From contig JAFGKT010000051.1 in NCBI GenBank assembly GCA_016928435.1, positions 1-64,000 on the forward strand: 64,000 nt of DNA. Reading direction: 5' to 3'. Numbering within the stretch: position 1 is the first letter of the stretch; every line of letters starts with the position of its first letter. The notes under the pieces are model-generated. The model had not been told where the DNA came from and searched no databases. It worked only from the letters and a program-made list of their open reading frames with translations. Below, one piece after another: positions 15,969 through 26,538 of this stretch. The translations under genes and the position numbers were made by a program. The DNA comes from Sedimentisphaerales bacterium. GTDB lineage: Bacteria > Planctomycetota > Phycisphaerae > Sedimentisphaerales > SM23-30.

Positions 15969-17516
15969 ATGGATTTGTCTGACCTGGTAGCCTCGCTTTC
16001 TACCTTCAGTCGCGATAGTGACGTGTGTCACGCTGCGCCGAATGTATGTCAAGACAGCCGAACTGTTAAACCCGGTGATATTTTCGTCGCTGTGCCGGGT
16101 ACTAATGTTGATGGTCATGATTTTGTCAATGATGCCGTTAGTCGCGGCGCTGCCACTGTTGTCGCTCAAAAATCATTGACTGTACCTGAAGATGTACGCT
16201 TGGTCATCGTCGATGACAGCGCATCGGCTTTGGGAATTCTCTCTCAAGCCGCCAACGGCAGCCCAGCCCGGCAACTCACATTGTTAGGCGTTACCGGCAC
16301 CAATGGTAAGACCACTGTTGCCTATCTTACCCATGCTATCCTCAATTCATCCAATTTTCCTGCCGGCATGATCGGAACCGTAGCATATGACACCGGCAAC
16401 GGCCAAAAAATAGCAGCCGACAACACAACTCCAGATGCGCCGCGTTTAGCTCAAATGATGGCGGATATGCGCCGCTGTGGTCAAAAAGCCGTTGTTATGG
16501 AATGCTCCAGTCACGGCTTGGATCAACGTCGCACCGCGGGCCTCAGCTTCAACGCCGCGGCATTCACCAACCTTACCGGCGACCATCTCGACTATCACCG
16601 CACACGCCAAGCGTATCTTGACGCCAAAGCCAAACTCTTCGAGTCTCTTACGACCGACGCTGTGGCTGTCCTAAATTTTGACGATCCCGTCGCCGCGATT
16701 CTTGCTCAGCGCACCCAAGCCAAAACTTGGCGCTATGGTGTGGATTGCACCGATGAATCAGTCGAAATTCGCGCCCAAATCAAAGCGATGGGACTGTGGG
16801 GTTGCGATCTGCGGTTGGAGGTTATGGGCGAATCAGCGGATCTGCGCCTTGCGTTGCCCGGCCGTCACAATGTCAGCAACTTACTAGCCGCTGTAGGCCT
16901 GGCTCATGCCGTGGGAATCCCATTGCGAAATATTGTCGCCGCCGCTCAAGCCTTTCATGGAGTGCCCGGACGATTGGAACGCGTTGATGCCGGACAAGAT
17001 TTCACCGTCCTGGTTGATTATGCCCATACCGATGACGCCTTGGCTAATGTGCTGCAAGCCCTCAGCGATTTGCAGCCGCGGCGCATAATACTTGTCTTTG
17101 GTTGCGGCGGTGATCGTGACCGCAGCAAACGACCACGCATGGCGCGAGTCGCCCAGCAATTCGCTACCGAAATCATTGTCACCAATGACAACCCGCGAAC
17201 CGAACAGCCGCAACAGATTTTCGAGGATATCTACGCCGGTTTTGATCTTTCTTCCCAACATAACGCTATTCACCAAATACCCGATCGACGCTCAGCTATC
17301 GCCCATGCGGTAGAAATGGCCCAGCCCGGAGACGCCGTTCTAATTGCCGGAAAAGGACACGAAGATTATCAACTTGTGGGAGATCGCCGACTGGAATTTG
17401 ATGACCGTGTTGTGGCTCGACAGCTTTTGCAGCAGCTTCAAACCGCAACCCAAAACAGAACTCATTATTCAAAACATAAAACCACCACCGCCCATAAACG
17501 GCAACCGACAATGTGA
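15969..17516 (+). CDS. murE: UDP-MurNAc-L-Ala-D-Glu:meso-DAP ligase MurE
   Basis: A 515-residue cytosolic ligase that adds the third amino acid of the peptidoglycan stem. The frame is open from 15813, but AGGAGG lies 11 bases before the ATG at 15969 and only the part from there resembles MurE, so I start there. It has DSRTVKPGDIFVA in domain 1, the ATP loop GVTGTNGKTT (107-116), and DNPR (407-410), the signature for meso-diaminopimelate rather than lysine. The GTG start of an alternative murF form overlaps its stop codon. Confidence 0.95.
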   Translation: MDLSDLVASLSTFSRDSDVCHAAPNVCQDSRTVKPGDIFVAVPGTNVDGHDFVNDAVSRGAATVVAQKSLTVPEDVRLVIVDDSASALGILSQAANGSPARQLTLLGVTGTNGKTTVAYLTHAILNSSNFPAGMIGTVAYDTGNGQKIAADNTTPDAPRLAQMMADMRRCGQKAVVMECSSHGLDQRRTAGLSFNAAAFTNLTGDHLDYHRTRQAYLDAKAKLFESLTTDAVAVLNFDDPVAAILAQRTQAKTWRYGVDCTDESVEIRAQIKAMGLWGCDLRLEVMGESADLRLALPGRHNVSNLLAAVGLAHAVGIPLRNIVAAAQAFHGVPGRLERVDAGQDFTVLVDYAHTDDALANVLQALSDLQPRRIILVFGCGGDRDRSKRPRMARVAQQFATEIIVTNDNPRTEQPQQIFEDIYAGFDLSSQHNAIHQIPDRRSAIAHAVEMAQPGDAVLIAGKGHEDYQLVGDRRLEFDDRVVARQLLQQLQTATQNRTHYSKHKTTTAHKRQPTM

Positions 17517-17524
17517 GAAAAACT

Positions 17525-19012
17525 ATGAAACCTTTGACTCAGGATGAGGTTAAAAATGTATTGCACGCGGAGTTGAAAACCGCTTTGGGATCCGATCTGG
17601 TCCGACGCGTAACCACCGATTCTCGCGATGTTAAACCGGGCGATTTGTTCTTTGCTATTCGGGGCGAACATTTTAACGGCCATGACTTCATCGACCAAGC
17701 CATCGAAGCCGGCGCCGTAGCTATTGTAATGGACCTAAATGTCCCTGCTTCGGATATTGCCCGCCGTCAGAAAACCTGTCTGATGAAAGTTCCCGATACC
17801 ATCGCGGCTTTGGGTACTCTCGCCAAATATTATCGTAATAGCCTAAAGCATCGCGTAACCGTTATCGCTGTCACCGGAAGCAATGGCAAAACCACTACTC
17901 GCGAGATGATCTACCACGCCTTGAGCAAACCCAAACGCGGTTATCGCAGCCCCGCCAGCTACAACAACAATATCGGCGTTCCCTTGACCCTGCTGAATAT
18001 CGGCGCCGAACACGAATTCGCCGTCATAGAAATCGGCAGCAACGCTCCCGGTGAGGTAGCCGAGTTGTCCCGCATGGCCTGCCCCGATATTGCAGTCATT
18101 ACCAGCGTCGGCCCGGCTCACTTGGCTGGATTTGGAGATGTCGAGGGTGTCAGCAAAGAGAAATGTTCTATTATTGCCGGGCTCAAAGAAAGAGGCGTCG
18201 TTATCTGCAGCGCCCAGCATCAAGCAACCCTAGAACGAGTCCGTGCGTTGGGACGTCCAATGATATCTTTTGGTGTGGATGTGGATGCCGATGTCTCTGC
18301 CCACGATGTTGTTATCGAGCCGGGACGAGTCAGTTTCAAAACCAATGATCGTTGCGAGATCACTCTGCCCATCGCCGGAACCCACAATGTCTCCAATGCC
18401 ATGGCTGCCTTGGCTACCGTACGCCGTCTGGGAGTGTCCACCAGCCAGTTCGCCGCGGCTATGACTGATTTCAAAATGCCTCCAGGACGCATGAACTATC
18501 TCGATTTCAACGGCATTACGGTTATTGATGATTCGTACAATGCCAATCCCGCTAGTATGGCCGCCGCGTTAGCTGAATTGCAAAGCCATCGTGATGCCCC
18601 ACGCCGTGTGTTGATTTGCGGCGATATGGGCGAACTGGGCCCCGCATCACAGCAGGAACATCATAAACTGGGTGAGCGGGTGGCGCGGTCCAACATCGAT
18701 GCGCTGCTGACGGTCGGCAAACTCGGTGCGGTCGCGGCAAAAGCCGCTCTGGAAGCCGGTATGGGACGCGGTTCCGTACAACGCGCCGTTACCAGCCAAC
18801 GTTTGGCACGGCTTGTAAAAACATTGATCAATGACGGCGATGTGATCTTGGTCAAAGCGTCACGTATGATGCGTATGGAAGCTGTCGTTAAGAGTTTAAG
18901 CCGGTGGCGCGGCAGTGGAACAAAAATTTCCGCTTCGACTACCGTACGCTCGGCTACCCGCGACATACCATCTAAAACGCCTGCCAGGCATTATGTTCCA
19001 AACAAGCAATAA
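17525..19012 (+). CDS. murF: UDP-MurNAc-tripeptide:D-Ala-D-Ala ligase MurF
   Basis: A 495-residue Mur ligase that adds D-Ala-D-Ala. It has DSRDVKPGDLFFAI in domain 1, the ATP loop VTGSNGKTTTREM, the central domain with NYNNNIGVPLTLL-like sequence, and DDSYNANPASM in domain 3, which is typical of MurF. The GTG at 17513 overlaps the murE stop codon. The ATG four codons later is preferred because it has a purine-rich GAGAAAA upstream. The C-terminal 40 residues are basic and extend beyond the usual end. Confidence 0.94.
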   Translation: MKPLTQDEVKNVLHAELKTALGSDLVRRVTTDSRDVKPGDLFFAIRGEHFNGHDFIDQAIEAGAVAIVMDLNVPASDIARRQKTCLMKVPDTIAALGTLAKYYRNSLKHRVTVIAVTGSNGKTTTREMIYHALSKPKRGYRSPASYNNNIGVPLTLLNIGAEHEFAVIEIGSNAPGEVAELSRMACPDIAVITSVGPAHLAGFGDVEGVSKEKCSIIAGLKERGVVICSAQHQATLERVRALGRPMISFGVDVDADVSAHDVVIEPGRVSFKTNDRCEITLPIAGTHNVSNAMAALATVRRLGVSTSQFAAAMTDFKMPPGRMNYLDFNGITVIDDSYNANPASMAAALAELQSHRDAPRRVLICGDMGELGPASQQEHHKLGERVARSNIDALLTVGKLGAVAAKAALEAGMGRGSVQRAVTSQRLARLVKTLINDGDVILVKASRMMRMEAVVKSLSRWRGSGTKISASTTVRSATRDIPSKTPARHYVPNKQ

Positions 19013-19075
19013 ATTATCTACTATTGAGTCTGACATATGGTTATAGTCTGTTCTATTTTGAGGTGACAACCAGAT

Positions 19076-20218
19076 ATGCTGCTGCTATTGATGCGACATT
19101 ATCGCGAGTTTATGCACGGTCAGTTGCACTTCTATGCCTGGGAAGACGTAGCCTTTCGTATGGTGCTGGGGGTGTTGACCAGTCTCATAATTTCGCTCCT
19201 GTGGGGGCCAAAAATAATCCGTTGGCTCATCCTCAAAAAAGTCGGTGATATCCCCGAGTTCGACCACAAAGACCTCAACGAGCTGACCAAAAACAAGACC
19301 AATACTCCGACGATGGGGGGGCTGCTTATCTTGGCTGGTGTTCTTATCAGCACTTTGCTCTGGGCTGATATCACCAACCAGTTTGTTATCAAGGGCATTT
19401 TCCTTATTGTGTGGTTGGCGGTCTTGGGCGGCATCGACGATTGGCTTAAACTCACCGCGAAAACCAAAAAACGTTCACGCGACGGCCTGCGCAGTTGGGA
19501 AAAACTTGTTTTCCAAGTAGGCCTTAGTGTCCTATTGGCGATGTTTCTTTATCTTGTGGACTTCCGCGAAATTCAAGACGGCAGGGCGATCTGGCTGCCG
19601 TTCTACAAAAAAGGAATCGATCTTGGCTGGATCGGTTTCGCTATTGTCACCGTTCTGGTAATCACCGGCTCAAGCAACGCTGTCAATCTAACCGACGGAA
19701 TGGACGGCTTGGCTACCGGATGCATGGGAATCGCCAGCATGGTATTTGCTGTTCTCTGTTACTTAGCCAGCGAACCGCTTAGTGTTTCCATGAACCAAAC
19801 CTGGGCCAGCTATCTCCTTTTGCCTCAAATCCGCGGCGCCGGCGAACTGGCTATCATATGCGCCTCGATATTCGGCGCCTGTCTAGGTTTTCTTTGGTTC
19901 AATTGTCACCCAGCACAAGTTTTTATGGGCGATGTTGGAAGCCTCCCTTTAGGTGGGCTGATCGGCTATGCCGCGGTAGTGACTCGTCATGAACTACTGC
20001 TGCTTGTAGTGGGCGGCGTCTTTGTTATGGAAGCTGTTAGCGTTATCATCCAGGTCACGTATTATCGCAGCACCGGCGGCAAACGCATATTTCTTTGCGC
20101 GCCTATTCATCATCATTTTCATCTGAAAGGCTGGAGCGAACCGCAAGTGGTGGTTCGTTTCTGGTTGATGGGAATCGCTTGCGCCGCGATCGCCTTGGCG
20201 ACGCTGAAACTGCGTTAG
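19076..20218 (+). CDS. mraY: Phospho-MurNAc-pentapeptide translocase MraY
   Basis: A 380-residue polytopic membrane enzyme that makes lipid I. It has about ten membrane helices and the family motifs TPTMGG, GGIDDWLKL with the catalytic Asp pair, NAVNLTDGMDGLATG, and HHHFHLKGW near the C-terminus. The first cytoplasmic loop is slightly longer than usual. GAGGTG lies 11 bases before the ATG. An ATG at 19091 is possible. In the standard order murD would follow, but ftsW comes next. Confidence 0.96.
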   Translation: MLLLLMRHYREFMHGQLHFYAWEDVAFRMVLGVLTSLIISLLWGPKIIRWLILKKVGDIPEFDHKDLNELTKNKTNTPTMGGLLILAGVLISTLLWADITNQFVIKGIFLIVWLAVLGGIDDWLKLTAKTKKRSRDGLRSWEKLVFQVGLSVLLAMFLYLVDFREIQDGRAIWLPFYKKGIDLGWIGFAIVTVLVITGSSNAVNLTDGMDGLATGCMGIASMVFAVLCYLASEPLSVSMNQTWASYLLLPQIRGAGELAIICASIFGACLGFLWFNCHPAQVFMGDVGSLPLGGLIGYAAVVTRHELLLLVVGGVFVMEAVSVIIQVTYYRSTGGKRIFLCAPIHHHFHLKGWSEPQVVVRFWLMGIACAAIALATLKLR

Positions 20219-20256
20219 AACCTGCGCCAAATACCTTGCTTTGAGGAAATCTCGTC

Positions 20257-21471
20257 GTGGCAACCGAACCGTCTAACCCGTCAGGCAAAACCTCCGGATC
20301 TCTTGTAGAATCGGTTTTCGTTGTCGCTGTCACAGCGTTGATGTGCCTGGGAGCATTGATGGTTTTCTCAGCAGGCGTCACACTCGAGCAGGACATCCAA
20401 TGGTATCAGTTTTGGCGATACACCACCTTAAGGCAAGTTGTCCTGGTCCCCGTAGCGTGGCTGATTCTCCTCCTGATGGGGCGGTTGTCGTATCGCAAAT
20501 GGCTCGCCAACAGCGACGGTACTCCCGGTGTCATCATCGTATTGCTGCAATTCATAGCCGTTGCTGCTTTGGTCCTTGTCTTGGTGCCCGGCATCGGCAC
20601 CGAAGTCAACGGCGCCAGACGCTGGATTAAAATAGGGGCCTTCACCTTCCAACCCTCGGAACTGGCCAAGTGGGTTACGGTTTTATTCTTGGCGGTGTAT
20701 GCTTATTGGCGGGGTGATAAAATGCGCAGCTTTTGGCGAGGCTTTGTCCCCGGCGCAGCGGTTCTGCTCATTGTTGTAGCATTGATCGGCAAGGAAGATT
20801 TCGGTACTGCCGCGCTTCTAGGCCTGGTCGGCACCGCCATACTGCTGATCGGCGGCGCTCGTTGGTGGCATGTATTGATATTGGTTCCATTGGCTGCCGC
20901 TGCGTTCTATGTCTTGGTCTATTCTAATGAATACCGTTGGAATCGTGTCTTGGCTTATATGCGTCCCACCGACCAACAGCAGCAGGCCACCGCTTACCAT
21001 GCCCAGCAATCACTGATAGCCATCGGTCACGCGGGTCTGCACGGCACCGGTCTTGGCCAAGGAACCATGAAAATGGGTTTTCTGCCTGAAGACACCACGG
21101 ATTTTGTCTTTGCTGTCATCGCTGAGGAGTTGGGCTTTGCCGGTGCGGTAGTAATCGTAGCATTGTTCGGTGTTTTGATGCTTTGTGCCGTCTTGATGAT
21201 CTGCTTCTCCGCCGATCGCCTAGCCCGTCTAGTAGTCGTTGCCGTAGCTGCTACATTGGGCGCGCAAGTTCTAATGAATTTGATGGTTGTCACTAGCTTA
21301 GCTCCCACTAAAGGCATCGCCTTGCCTTTTGTTAGTGCCGGCGGATCGGGACTCATTCTAACCGCCATGGCCGCCGGAGTATTGGTTAATATCGCACGCA
21401 ATATACCTCGGCAGCGCAATCAAACTCTAGCTCCTGCCGACATCCAGCATGGAGACGCCGGTTGTGAGTGA
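20257..21471 (+). CDS. ftsW: Peptidoglycan glycosyltransferase FtsW
   Basis: A 404-residue SEDS-family membrane protein that polymerises lipid II at the division site. It has about ten membrane helices, with the QPSELAKWV, TDFVFAVIAEELGF and LPFVSAGGSG motifs that define the family. The start is GTG with GAGGAAA upstream. The end overlaps murG. murD, normally placed before ftsW, is absent. Confidence 0.95.
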   Translation: MATEPSNPSGKTSGSLVESVFVVAVTALMCLGALMVFSAGVTLEQDIQWYQFWRYTTLRQVVLVPVAWLILLLMGRLSYRKWLANSDGTPGVIIVLLQFIAVAALVLVLVPGIGTEVNGARRWIKIGAFTFQPSELAKWVTVLFLAVYAYWRGDKMRSFWRGFVPGAAVLLIVVALIGKEDFGTAALLGLVGTAILLIGGARWWHVLILVPLAAAAFYVLVYSNEYRWNRVLAYMRPTDQQQQATAYHAQQSLIAIGHAGLHGTGLGQGTMKMGFLPEDTTDFVFAVIAEELGFAGAVVIVALFGVLMLCAVLMICFSADRLARLVVVAVAATLGAQVLMNLMVVTSLAPTKGIALPFVSAGGSGLILTAMAAGVLVNIARNIPRQRNQTLAPADIQHGDAGCE

Positions 21472-22603
21472 ACCTGAGTTGTTTGTTTTTGCCGGGGGAG
21501 GAAGTGGCGGACATTTGTATCCGGGACTCGCTGTCGCCCAAGCCCTGCGACAATTGAACCAGAATGCCCGAATTCTCTTCTTAGCGACCCAGCGCGATAT
21601 TGATCAGCAAATCTTGGCTGACTGCGGCTTCGATTATCTTTCGCAGCCCGTAGTGCCGATTCCTAGGCGGGTGCGCGCGATATACGACTTCTACCGTCGT
21701 TGGCGCACCAGCAAAAAAATGTGTCGCAAAATCATACGTGATAATCCTGTTAAAGCCGTACTTGGCTTGGGCGGATTCGCGTCAGGCCCTATGATGCAAG
21801 TCGCCGCTCGCGCCGCCGTACCCGTAGCTATGCTTAATCCGGATGCCGTCCCAGGACGCGCCAACCGGTTCGGTCAGCGCAAAGCTCAACGTATCTTTCT
21901 TCAATGGGACGATAGTATCAAATACTTCGGCGCCGCTGCTGATAAGTGTTTAGTGACCGGTTGCCCTATTCGTGCCGATTTCACCGCCGCCCGAAAAACA
22001 TCACCAAGTTCGCATCGTCAAACCTTGAATCTTGCCTCGGATAGCAAAGTGTTAGTGATAGTGGGGGGGTCGCAAGGCGGAAAAAACCTCAATGATGCTG
22101 TGTTATGGGCTTTGACTCAATCCAACGGCACCGACTTGTTGAATGGTTGGCAAATATTGCATTTTACCGGCAGTGCCGATTACGAACGAACAGCGCAACA
22201 ATATCGCGTCCAAAATCTTTCTGCTATTGTGCAGCCCTTTACCAATCAAATGCCCGCCGTTCTTAGCGTCGCGAATCTTGTTATCGCGCGCGCCGGGGCA
22301 TCTACTCTGGCGGAATTAACCGCCATGGCAGCCCCGAGCATTTTGCTTCCCTACCCCTACCATCGCGACCAACACCAATTGCGCAATGCCCAGGTTCTAG
22401 CCCAGGCCGGCGCCGCTGAAATTGTCGCCGATCAGTGCGATGCAAAACTAACCGGAGAACAATTGGTCAAAACCATCGAAACCTGTATAATGGGGCGAAG
22501 TCGATTGGCCCAAATGGCTCAAGCGGCAGTTAAGATAGGCAAACTTGATGCGGCGGTTCAAATTGCTAAAGAGATGATAAGCATGGGCCGTCCAAACCCT
22601 TGA
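21449..22603 (+). CDS. murG: Lipid II-forming N-acetylglucosaminyltransferase MurG
   Basis: A 384-residue peripheral membrane GT28 enzyme that adds GlcNAc to lipid I. It has the AGGGSGGHLYPGLAVA nucleotide-binding loop, GLGGFASGP, LNPDAVPGRANR, GGSQGGKNLN, and the donor site ARAGASTLAEL followed by PYPYHRDQHQ. The ATG at 21449 overlaps ftsW by 23 bases. A GTG at 21464 has GGAGA about 8 bases upstream and may be the true start. It is the last wall gene here. murC, murB, ddl, ftsQ, ftsA and ftsZ do not follow. Confidence 0.95.
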   Translation: METPVVSEPELFVFAGGGSGGHLYPGLAVAQALRQLNQNARILFLATQRDIDQQILADCGFDYLSQPVVPIPRRVRAIYDFYRRWRTSKKMCRKIIRDNPVKAVLGLGGFASGPMMQVAARAAVPVAMLNPDAVPGRANRFGQRKAQRIFLQWDDSIKYFGAAADKCLVTGCPIRADFTAARKTSPSSHRQTLNLASDSKVLVIVGGSQGGKNLNDAVLWALTQSNGTDLLNGWQILHFTGSADYERTAQQYRVQNLSAIVQPFTNQMPAVLSVANLVIARAGASTLAELTAMAAPSILLPYPYHRDQHQLRNAQVLAQAGAAEIVADQCDAKLTGEQLVKTIETCIMGRSRLAQMAQAAVKIGKLDAAVQIAKEMISMGRPNP

Positions 22604-23401
22604 GTGCTAGAGCTAATGACAAAAGAACTCACCGGTAAAGATAGCTTCCAGCCATTTAAGTTCGCTCATATTACGGACTTACATCTGCGCGAAGATGATG
22701 GCTTTGACCGCCTCCAAAAGTTCATCCAGATGCTCAGAAAATGGGAAGACGTGGCCTTTGTCCTGATCACCGGGGATTTTATGTGCAGCGGGTCCGCCAG
22801 TGAGGTCAAAGCCATTTTCGATTCCCTGCCCATCCCTGTCCACTGCATCTACGGCAATAACGATTGGGACCGGCTCGACGATCTCGAACGCAACTTTGGC
22901 CCCTTGGATAAGACTTTCGTACACAACAATTGTCTTTTTGTGATGCTGTGGAATTGCGTACCGCATTTTGCCGAGCAAAACCATCGAGGTGATTGGAGCG
23001 AAGAACAACATGATTGGCTCCATCAGCAGTTTCAGTGGGGCGTTCAAAACGGCTGTCAGCATTTGTTCTTTTGTTCGCATGTCCCGCCTTTCTGTCCCAA
23101 GGGTTTCTTCCCTTTGTTCTTTATGCGTGAAGCCGCCGAAAAACGTCTGTGGCGTCTTTGCGACCATTATGGCATAACCGCCGCGTTTTTTGGCCATCTC
23201 CATCAGACCGACCAATTTACGCACAATAAGACTGAAATTCTTATTACCCCATCTCTGAATTGGAATTTCATTGAGACCGAAGAAAGTCGTTTCGAAAGAA
23301 TCGAAGGCGGCGGCGCTGTGCGTTTGGTCACGGTTCATGCTGATTCAATATCCCACCAACTAGTCCCCGTTTCTTTGCCGGGCGATCGTCACTTCATCTA
23401 G
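22604..23401 (+). CDS. Calcineurin-like metallophosphoesterase
   Basis: A 265-residue cytosolic phosphoesterase. All metal-binding motifs are visible: HITDLHL, ITGDF, YGNNDW (where GNHD is usual), CSHVPPF and FFGHLHQ. The GTG at 22604 begins one base after the murG stop codon, and an ATG at 22616 is equally possible. Tight linkage to murG suggests co-transcription. The substrate could be a nucleotide, phospholipid or lipid-linked sugar, and nothing in the sequence decides this. Confidence 0.85.
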   Translation: MLELMTKELTGKDSFQPFKFAHITDLHLREDDGFDRLQKFIQMLRKWEDVAFVLITGDFMCSGSASEVKAIFDSLPIPVHCIYGNNDWDRLDDLERNFGPLDKTFVHNNCLFVMLWNCVPHFAEQNHRGDWSEEQHDWLHQQFQWGVQNGCQHLFFCSHVPPFCPKGFFPLFFMREAAEKRLWRLCDHYGITAAFFGHLHQTDQFTHNKTEILITPSLNWNFIETEESRFERIEGGGAVRLVTVHADSISHQLVPVSLPGDRHFI

Positions 23402-23793
23402 ATCAGTGTTCAGAACACATGTAGCCTCTAGTGTCTCCCGCGACAAAAACGCAATTCATCTTCGTTTGTTTCGTCACACGCTAATCTATCGCATTCGATA
23501 CACTCTCACGCCCTCAGCAGCTAATCTATTAGTGCCCATTCGCGATTCTCTAGGAAAATCTACCGGTGTTATAGGTCCTTGCCAAGGCATTTGGTATCAG
23601 CTTGGTTTCATAGCTGCTTATCCCATAACTAGTTACAATAATACCACGCCGTCATAACATGAAATCCCCGTTTTTCTGTTAGGCGAATGTCGATGATTAC
23701 CAGGTAAGGTTCACTGAAAAGAACAACTGCAATTCTAGCTGAACGGTCGGAATGTGGCCTAACAACAGCAAAACGTGTGTTTTGGAGAGAGTC
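23402..23793. other. Gene-free spacer
   Basis: About 390 bases between the phosphoesterase and the histidine kinase. No coding frame, hairpin terminator, RNA gene or consensus promoter was recognised. Confidence 0.5.
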
Positions 23794-26538
23794 ATGGATA
23801 TAAAAGAGGCCGGAATACTTAGGCGGGTCTTGCTGCCTCTGAGCGTAGTGCTATTTTTTATGTTTGCCGGCAGTCTCCTTTGTTTCCGTATGCTCTTGAA
23901 CAATCAGGTCGAGCACGCCGCTGATAAGCAAGTCACTGATATAGCAGAGGTGTTCCCTGTTCTTATCAATCGTGACGCAGCTTTGATGAACAGCCTAATC
24001 GAAGGTTTCCAACGCGACAGAACTCTCTCCCAGCATTTCCGAGACAGAGATCGTGATGCACTCTACGATTATGCTCAAACATATTATGAACAAATCTTGC
24101 AACGCCATCAAATAAGTCATTTCTATTTCCATGACACAAACCAAACCGTCTTTTTAAGGGTACATAGGCCGGAACGTTTTGGCGATACACCAGAACGCCA
24201 CACGCTAAGCCAGGCAATCCAAAATCAAACACCGAGTTGGGGCATCGAAATGGGAGTACTCGGCACACTCACATTACGGGTCATTCATCCATGGTATCTT
24301 GATGGCCAGTTGATAGGTTATCTTGAATTGGGAGAAGATATGCCTTTTGTAACTTCTGAGCTGCATAGAATATTCGGCTCGGAAATTATCTGTATCCTCA
24401 ACAAGACCGGCCTAAGCCGCGACATTTGGGAAACCGGCCAGGTCGCTTCGGGGTATCGGTCCAACTGGGACGATTTCGAGGATGTTGTCGTTTCCGGGGC
24501 AACACTGGATAATCTTCCGGAGAGCCTGTTGGCTAATCTAGATCAAATATCGCGATTGCCTATCGACGAGACTTTCCATATCGATAATTCCGATTCTAGA
24601 CTGCACGGCGGTTTCATTGATCTATCGGATGTTCTCGGCAATCATCTGGGAAGAATCATAGTAATTGCCGATACCTCTAACCTTCAGCAAGCGATCGATA
24701 CAATATGGATTCCATTGATTGGCATGTGTGGGTTGATTTATACTGTGGTCCTTTTAGTCTTTGTTTTTATTTTAACCAGGATTAATACTCGCTTGACAAA
24801 TGCTTACACAGAACTACGCGAATCCAAAGAGCAAGCGGATCACTCACGCGCCCAATTGCAATATGCCAACTGTAAACTGGAAACTTCCGTCTATCGTGCC
24901 AATATGATGGCACAAGAAGCAACTTTGGCGACTAAGGCCAAAAGCGAATTTCTAGCCAATGTCAGCCATGAAATTCGTACTCCAATGAACGCTATCATTG
25001 GATTTAGTGAGCTTCTGTCTGAAAGCGGCCTCGATGAAGAACAGGCCAATTTCGTAACTATAATCCGCGATTCCAGTCAAGGACTATTGAATCTCATTAA
25101 TGATATTCTCGATTTCTCCAAGATCGAGGCCGGCAAAGTGGAAATCAATAAAACCGATTTTGTGCTGAAAGAGTTCCTTGGGAAAATCGAAACCCTATTA
25201 CGCCCGCAAGCTCAGAAAAAAGGTCTGGAATTTGAATTCGTAGTCAAAGAATCTACCCCGCCGTTGATTCATACCGATAGCGAACGTTTGAGACAATGTC
25301 TCATTAATCTTATTAGCAACGCGATAAAGTTCACCGATGCAGGCCATGTTCGGATTACTGTTGGGTCCGAAGGTGCGGATAAGCAACTGGTGTTCTTCGA
25401 AATCGAAGACACCGGTATCGGTATCCCACCTGAGCAAAGAGCTAGGGTGTTTGAATCATTTGTCCAGGTCAATGACGATCATGACCGCAAGAAATGCGGC
25501 ACCGGCTTGGGATTGGCGATTACCCGCCGGTTGGCTCTGGCGATGGGTGGAGATGTTACCGTTCGTAGTGAATTGGGACGAGGTTCCGTGTTCACGCTTA
25601 TGTTGCCCGGCGGGTTGGATATCCCGGTTCCGCAGAACGAAACTCCAGCAACTGGCACAGAAAAACCCGCTCTGCCCAATCACAATGATCTCGCGAAAAA
25701 CAAACCTGTCACCCTTGAAAGACTCACCGGTCGCGTACTAGTCGTCGAGGACAACACAGTTAATCTCAAGTTGGCCAAGTTAACTCTGCAAAAACTCGGA
25801 TTGCAAGTCGCCACCGCTAAGAACGGCGAGGAAGCTGTGAATAGCGTTGCCGCTGAAAACTTTGATCTTATTTTAATGGATATGCAAATGCCGGTGATGG
25901 ACGGTTATGCAGCGACCGAGCGCATACGAGAAATGGGAAATGACATTCCGATCATTGCTCTAACGGCCGGCATTGGTGAAGCCGAGGCCGAGCGTTGTTT
26001 TAAAGTCGGCTGTAATGAATTCCTAACCAAGCCTTTAGAGCGTAAATTGTTTGCAAAAACCCTACGAAAGTATCTCGCGTCAACAAGCTCCACTCAAGCC
26101 GATCTCAATGACGGCCGGAACTTGCCGGAGAATATCGAACAAGATTCTGAGGGCGATCCTGCCGGTGAAACTGCCGCGTCAGTGCAATCCAACCAAGAAT
26201 TTTCCAATTGGCTGGACCCGATGGATAATGTTGCCGACATGCGCGAAATCACCGAATTGTTCGTGAGCGATCTGCCTCGGATGCTTGAGCGGATCGTCAG
26301 CGCTCGCCGTCAAGGAGATGTCGAGGTAATACGCCAGGCCCTGCACGAACTAAGTGGCTCATGCGGAAGCGCAGGCTACGCCGAACTAATGAGCCAGGCC
26401 GATGCCGTCCATAGCAAGTTGCTCAGTACTACTCTGACTAATATGCAAACCGAACTCGATGAATTGCTCGACGCCTGTGGTAAAATGCTCACCGATCCAA
26501 CATCAAACAATACCAGAATATCAGACCAAGAAATCTAG
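23794..26538 (+). CDS. Hybrid sensor histidine kinase with REC and Hpt domains
   Basis: A 914-residue membrane sensor. There is a membrane helix near residues 11-32, an extracytoplasmic sensing domain of double-Cache type up to about 305, a second helix near 310-330 and a coiled coil. A HisKA domain follows with the phosphorylated H392 in [14 protein letters not shown]. The ATPase domain has [17 protein letters not shown] and GTGLGLAI, and the receiver domain has D696 in [13 protein letters not shown]-terminal Hpt domain has H851 in [15 protein letters not shown] lies 6 bases before the ATG at 23794; the longer frame from 23752 is not supported. No response regulator is nearby, so its output partner lies elsewhere. 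Confidence 0.93.
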   Translation: MDIKEAGILRRVLLPLSVVLFFMFAGSLLCFRMLLNNQVEHAADKQVTDIAEVFPVLINRDAALMNSLIEGFQRDRTLSQHFRDRDRDALYDYAQTYYEQILQRHQISHFYFHDTNQTVFLRVHRPERFGDTPERHTLSQAIQNQTPSWGIEMGVLGTLTLRVIHPWYLDGQLIGYLELGEDMPFVTSELHRIFGSEIICILNKTGLSRDIWETGQVASGYRSNWDDFEDVVVSGATLDNLPESLLANLDQISRLPIDETFHIDNSDSRLHGGFIDLSDVLGNHLGRIIVIADTSNLQQAIDTIWIPLIGMCGLIYTVVLLVFVFILTRINTRLTNAYTELRESKEQADHSRAQLQYANCKLETSVYRANMMAQEATLATKAKSEFLANVSHEIRTPMNAIIGFSELLSESGLDEEQANFVTIIRDSSQGLLNLINDILDFSKIEAGKVEINKTDFVLKEFLGKIETLLRPQAQKKGLEFEFVVKESTPPLIHTDSERLRQCLINLISNAIKFTDAGHVRITVGSEGADKQLVFFEIEDTGIGIPPEQRARVFESFVQVNDDHDRKKCGTGLGLAITRRLALAMGGDVTVRSELGRGSVFTLMLPGGLDIPVPQNETPATGTEKPALPNHNDLAKNKPVTLERLTGRVLVVEDNTVNLKLAKLTLQKLGLQVATAKNGEEAVNSVAAENFDLILMDMQMPVMDGYAATERIREMGNDIPIIALTAGIGEAEAERCFKVGCNEFLTKPLERKLFAKTLRKYLASTSSTQADLNDGRNLPENIEQDSEGDPAGETAASVQSNQEFSNWLDPMDNVADMREITELFVSDLPRMLERIVSARRQGDVEVIRQALHELSGSCGSAGYAELMSQADAVHSKLLSTTLTNMQTELDELLDACGKMLTDPTSNNTRISDQEI

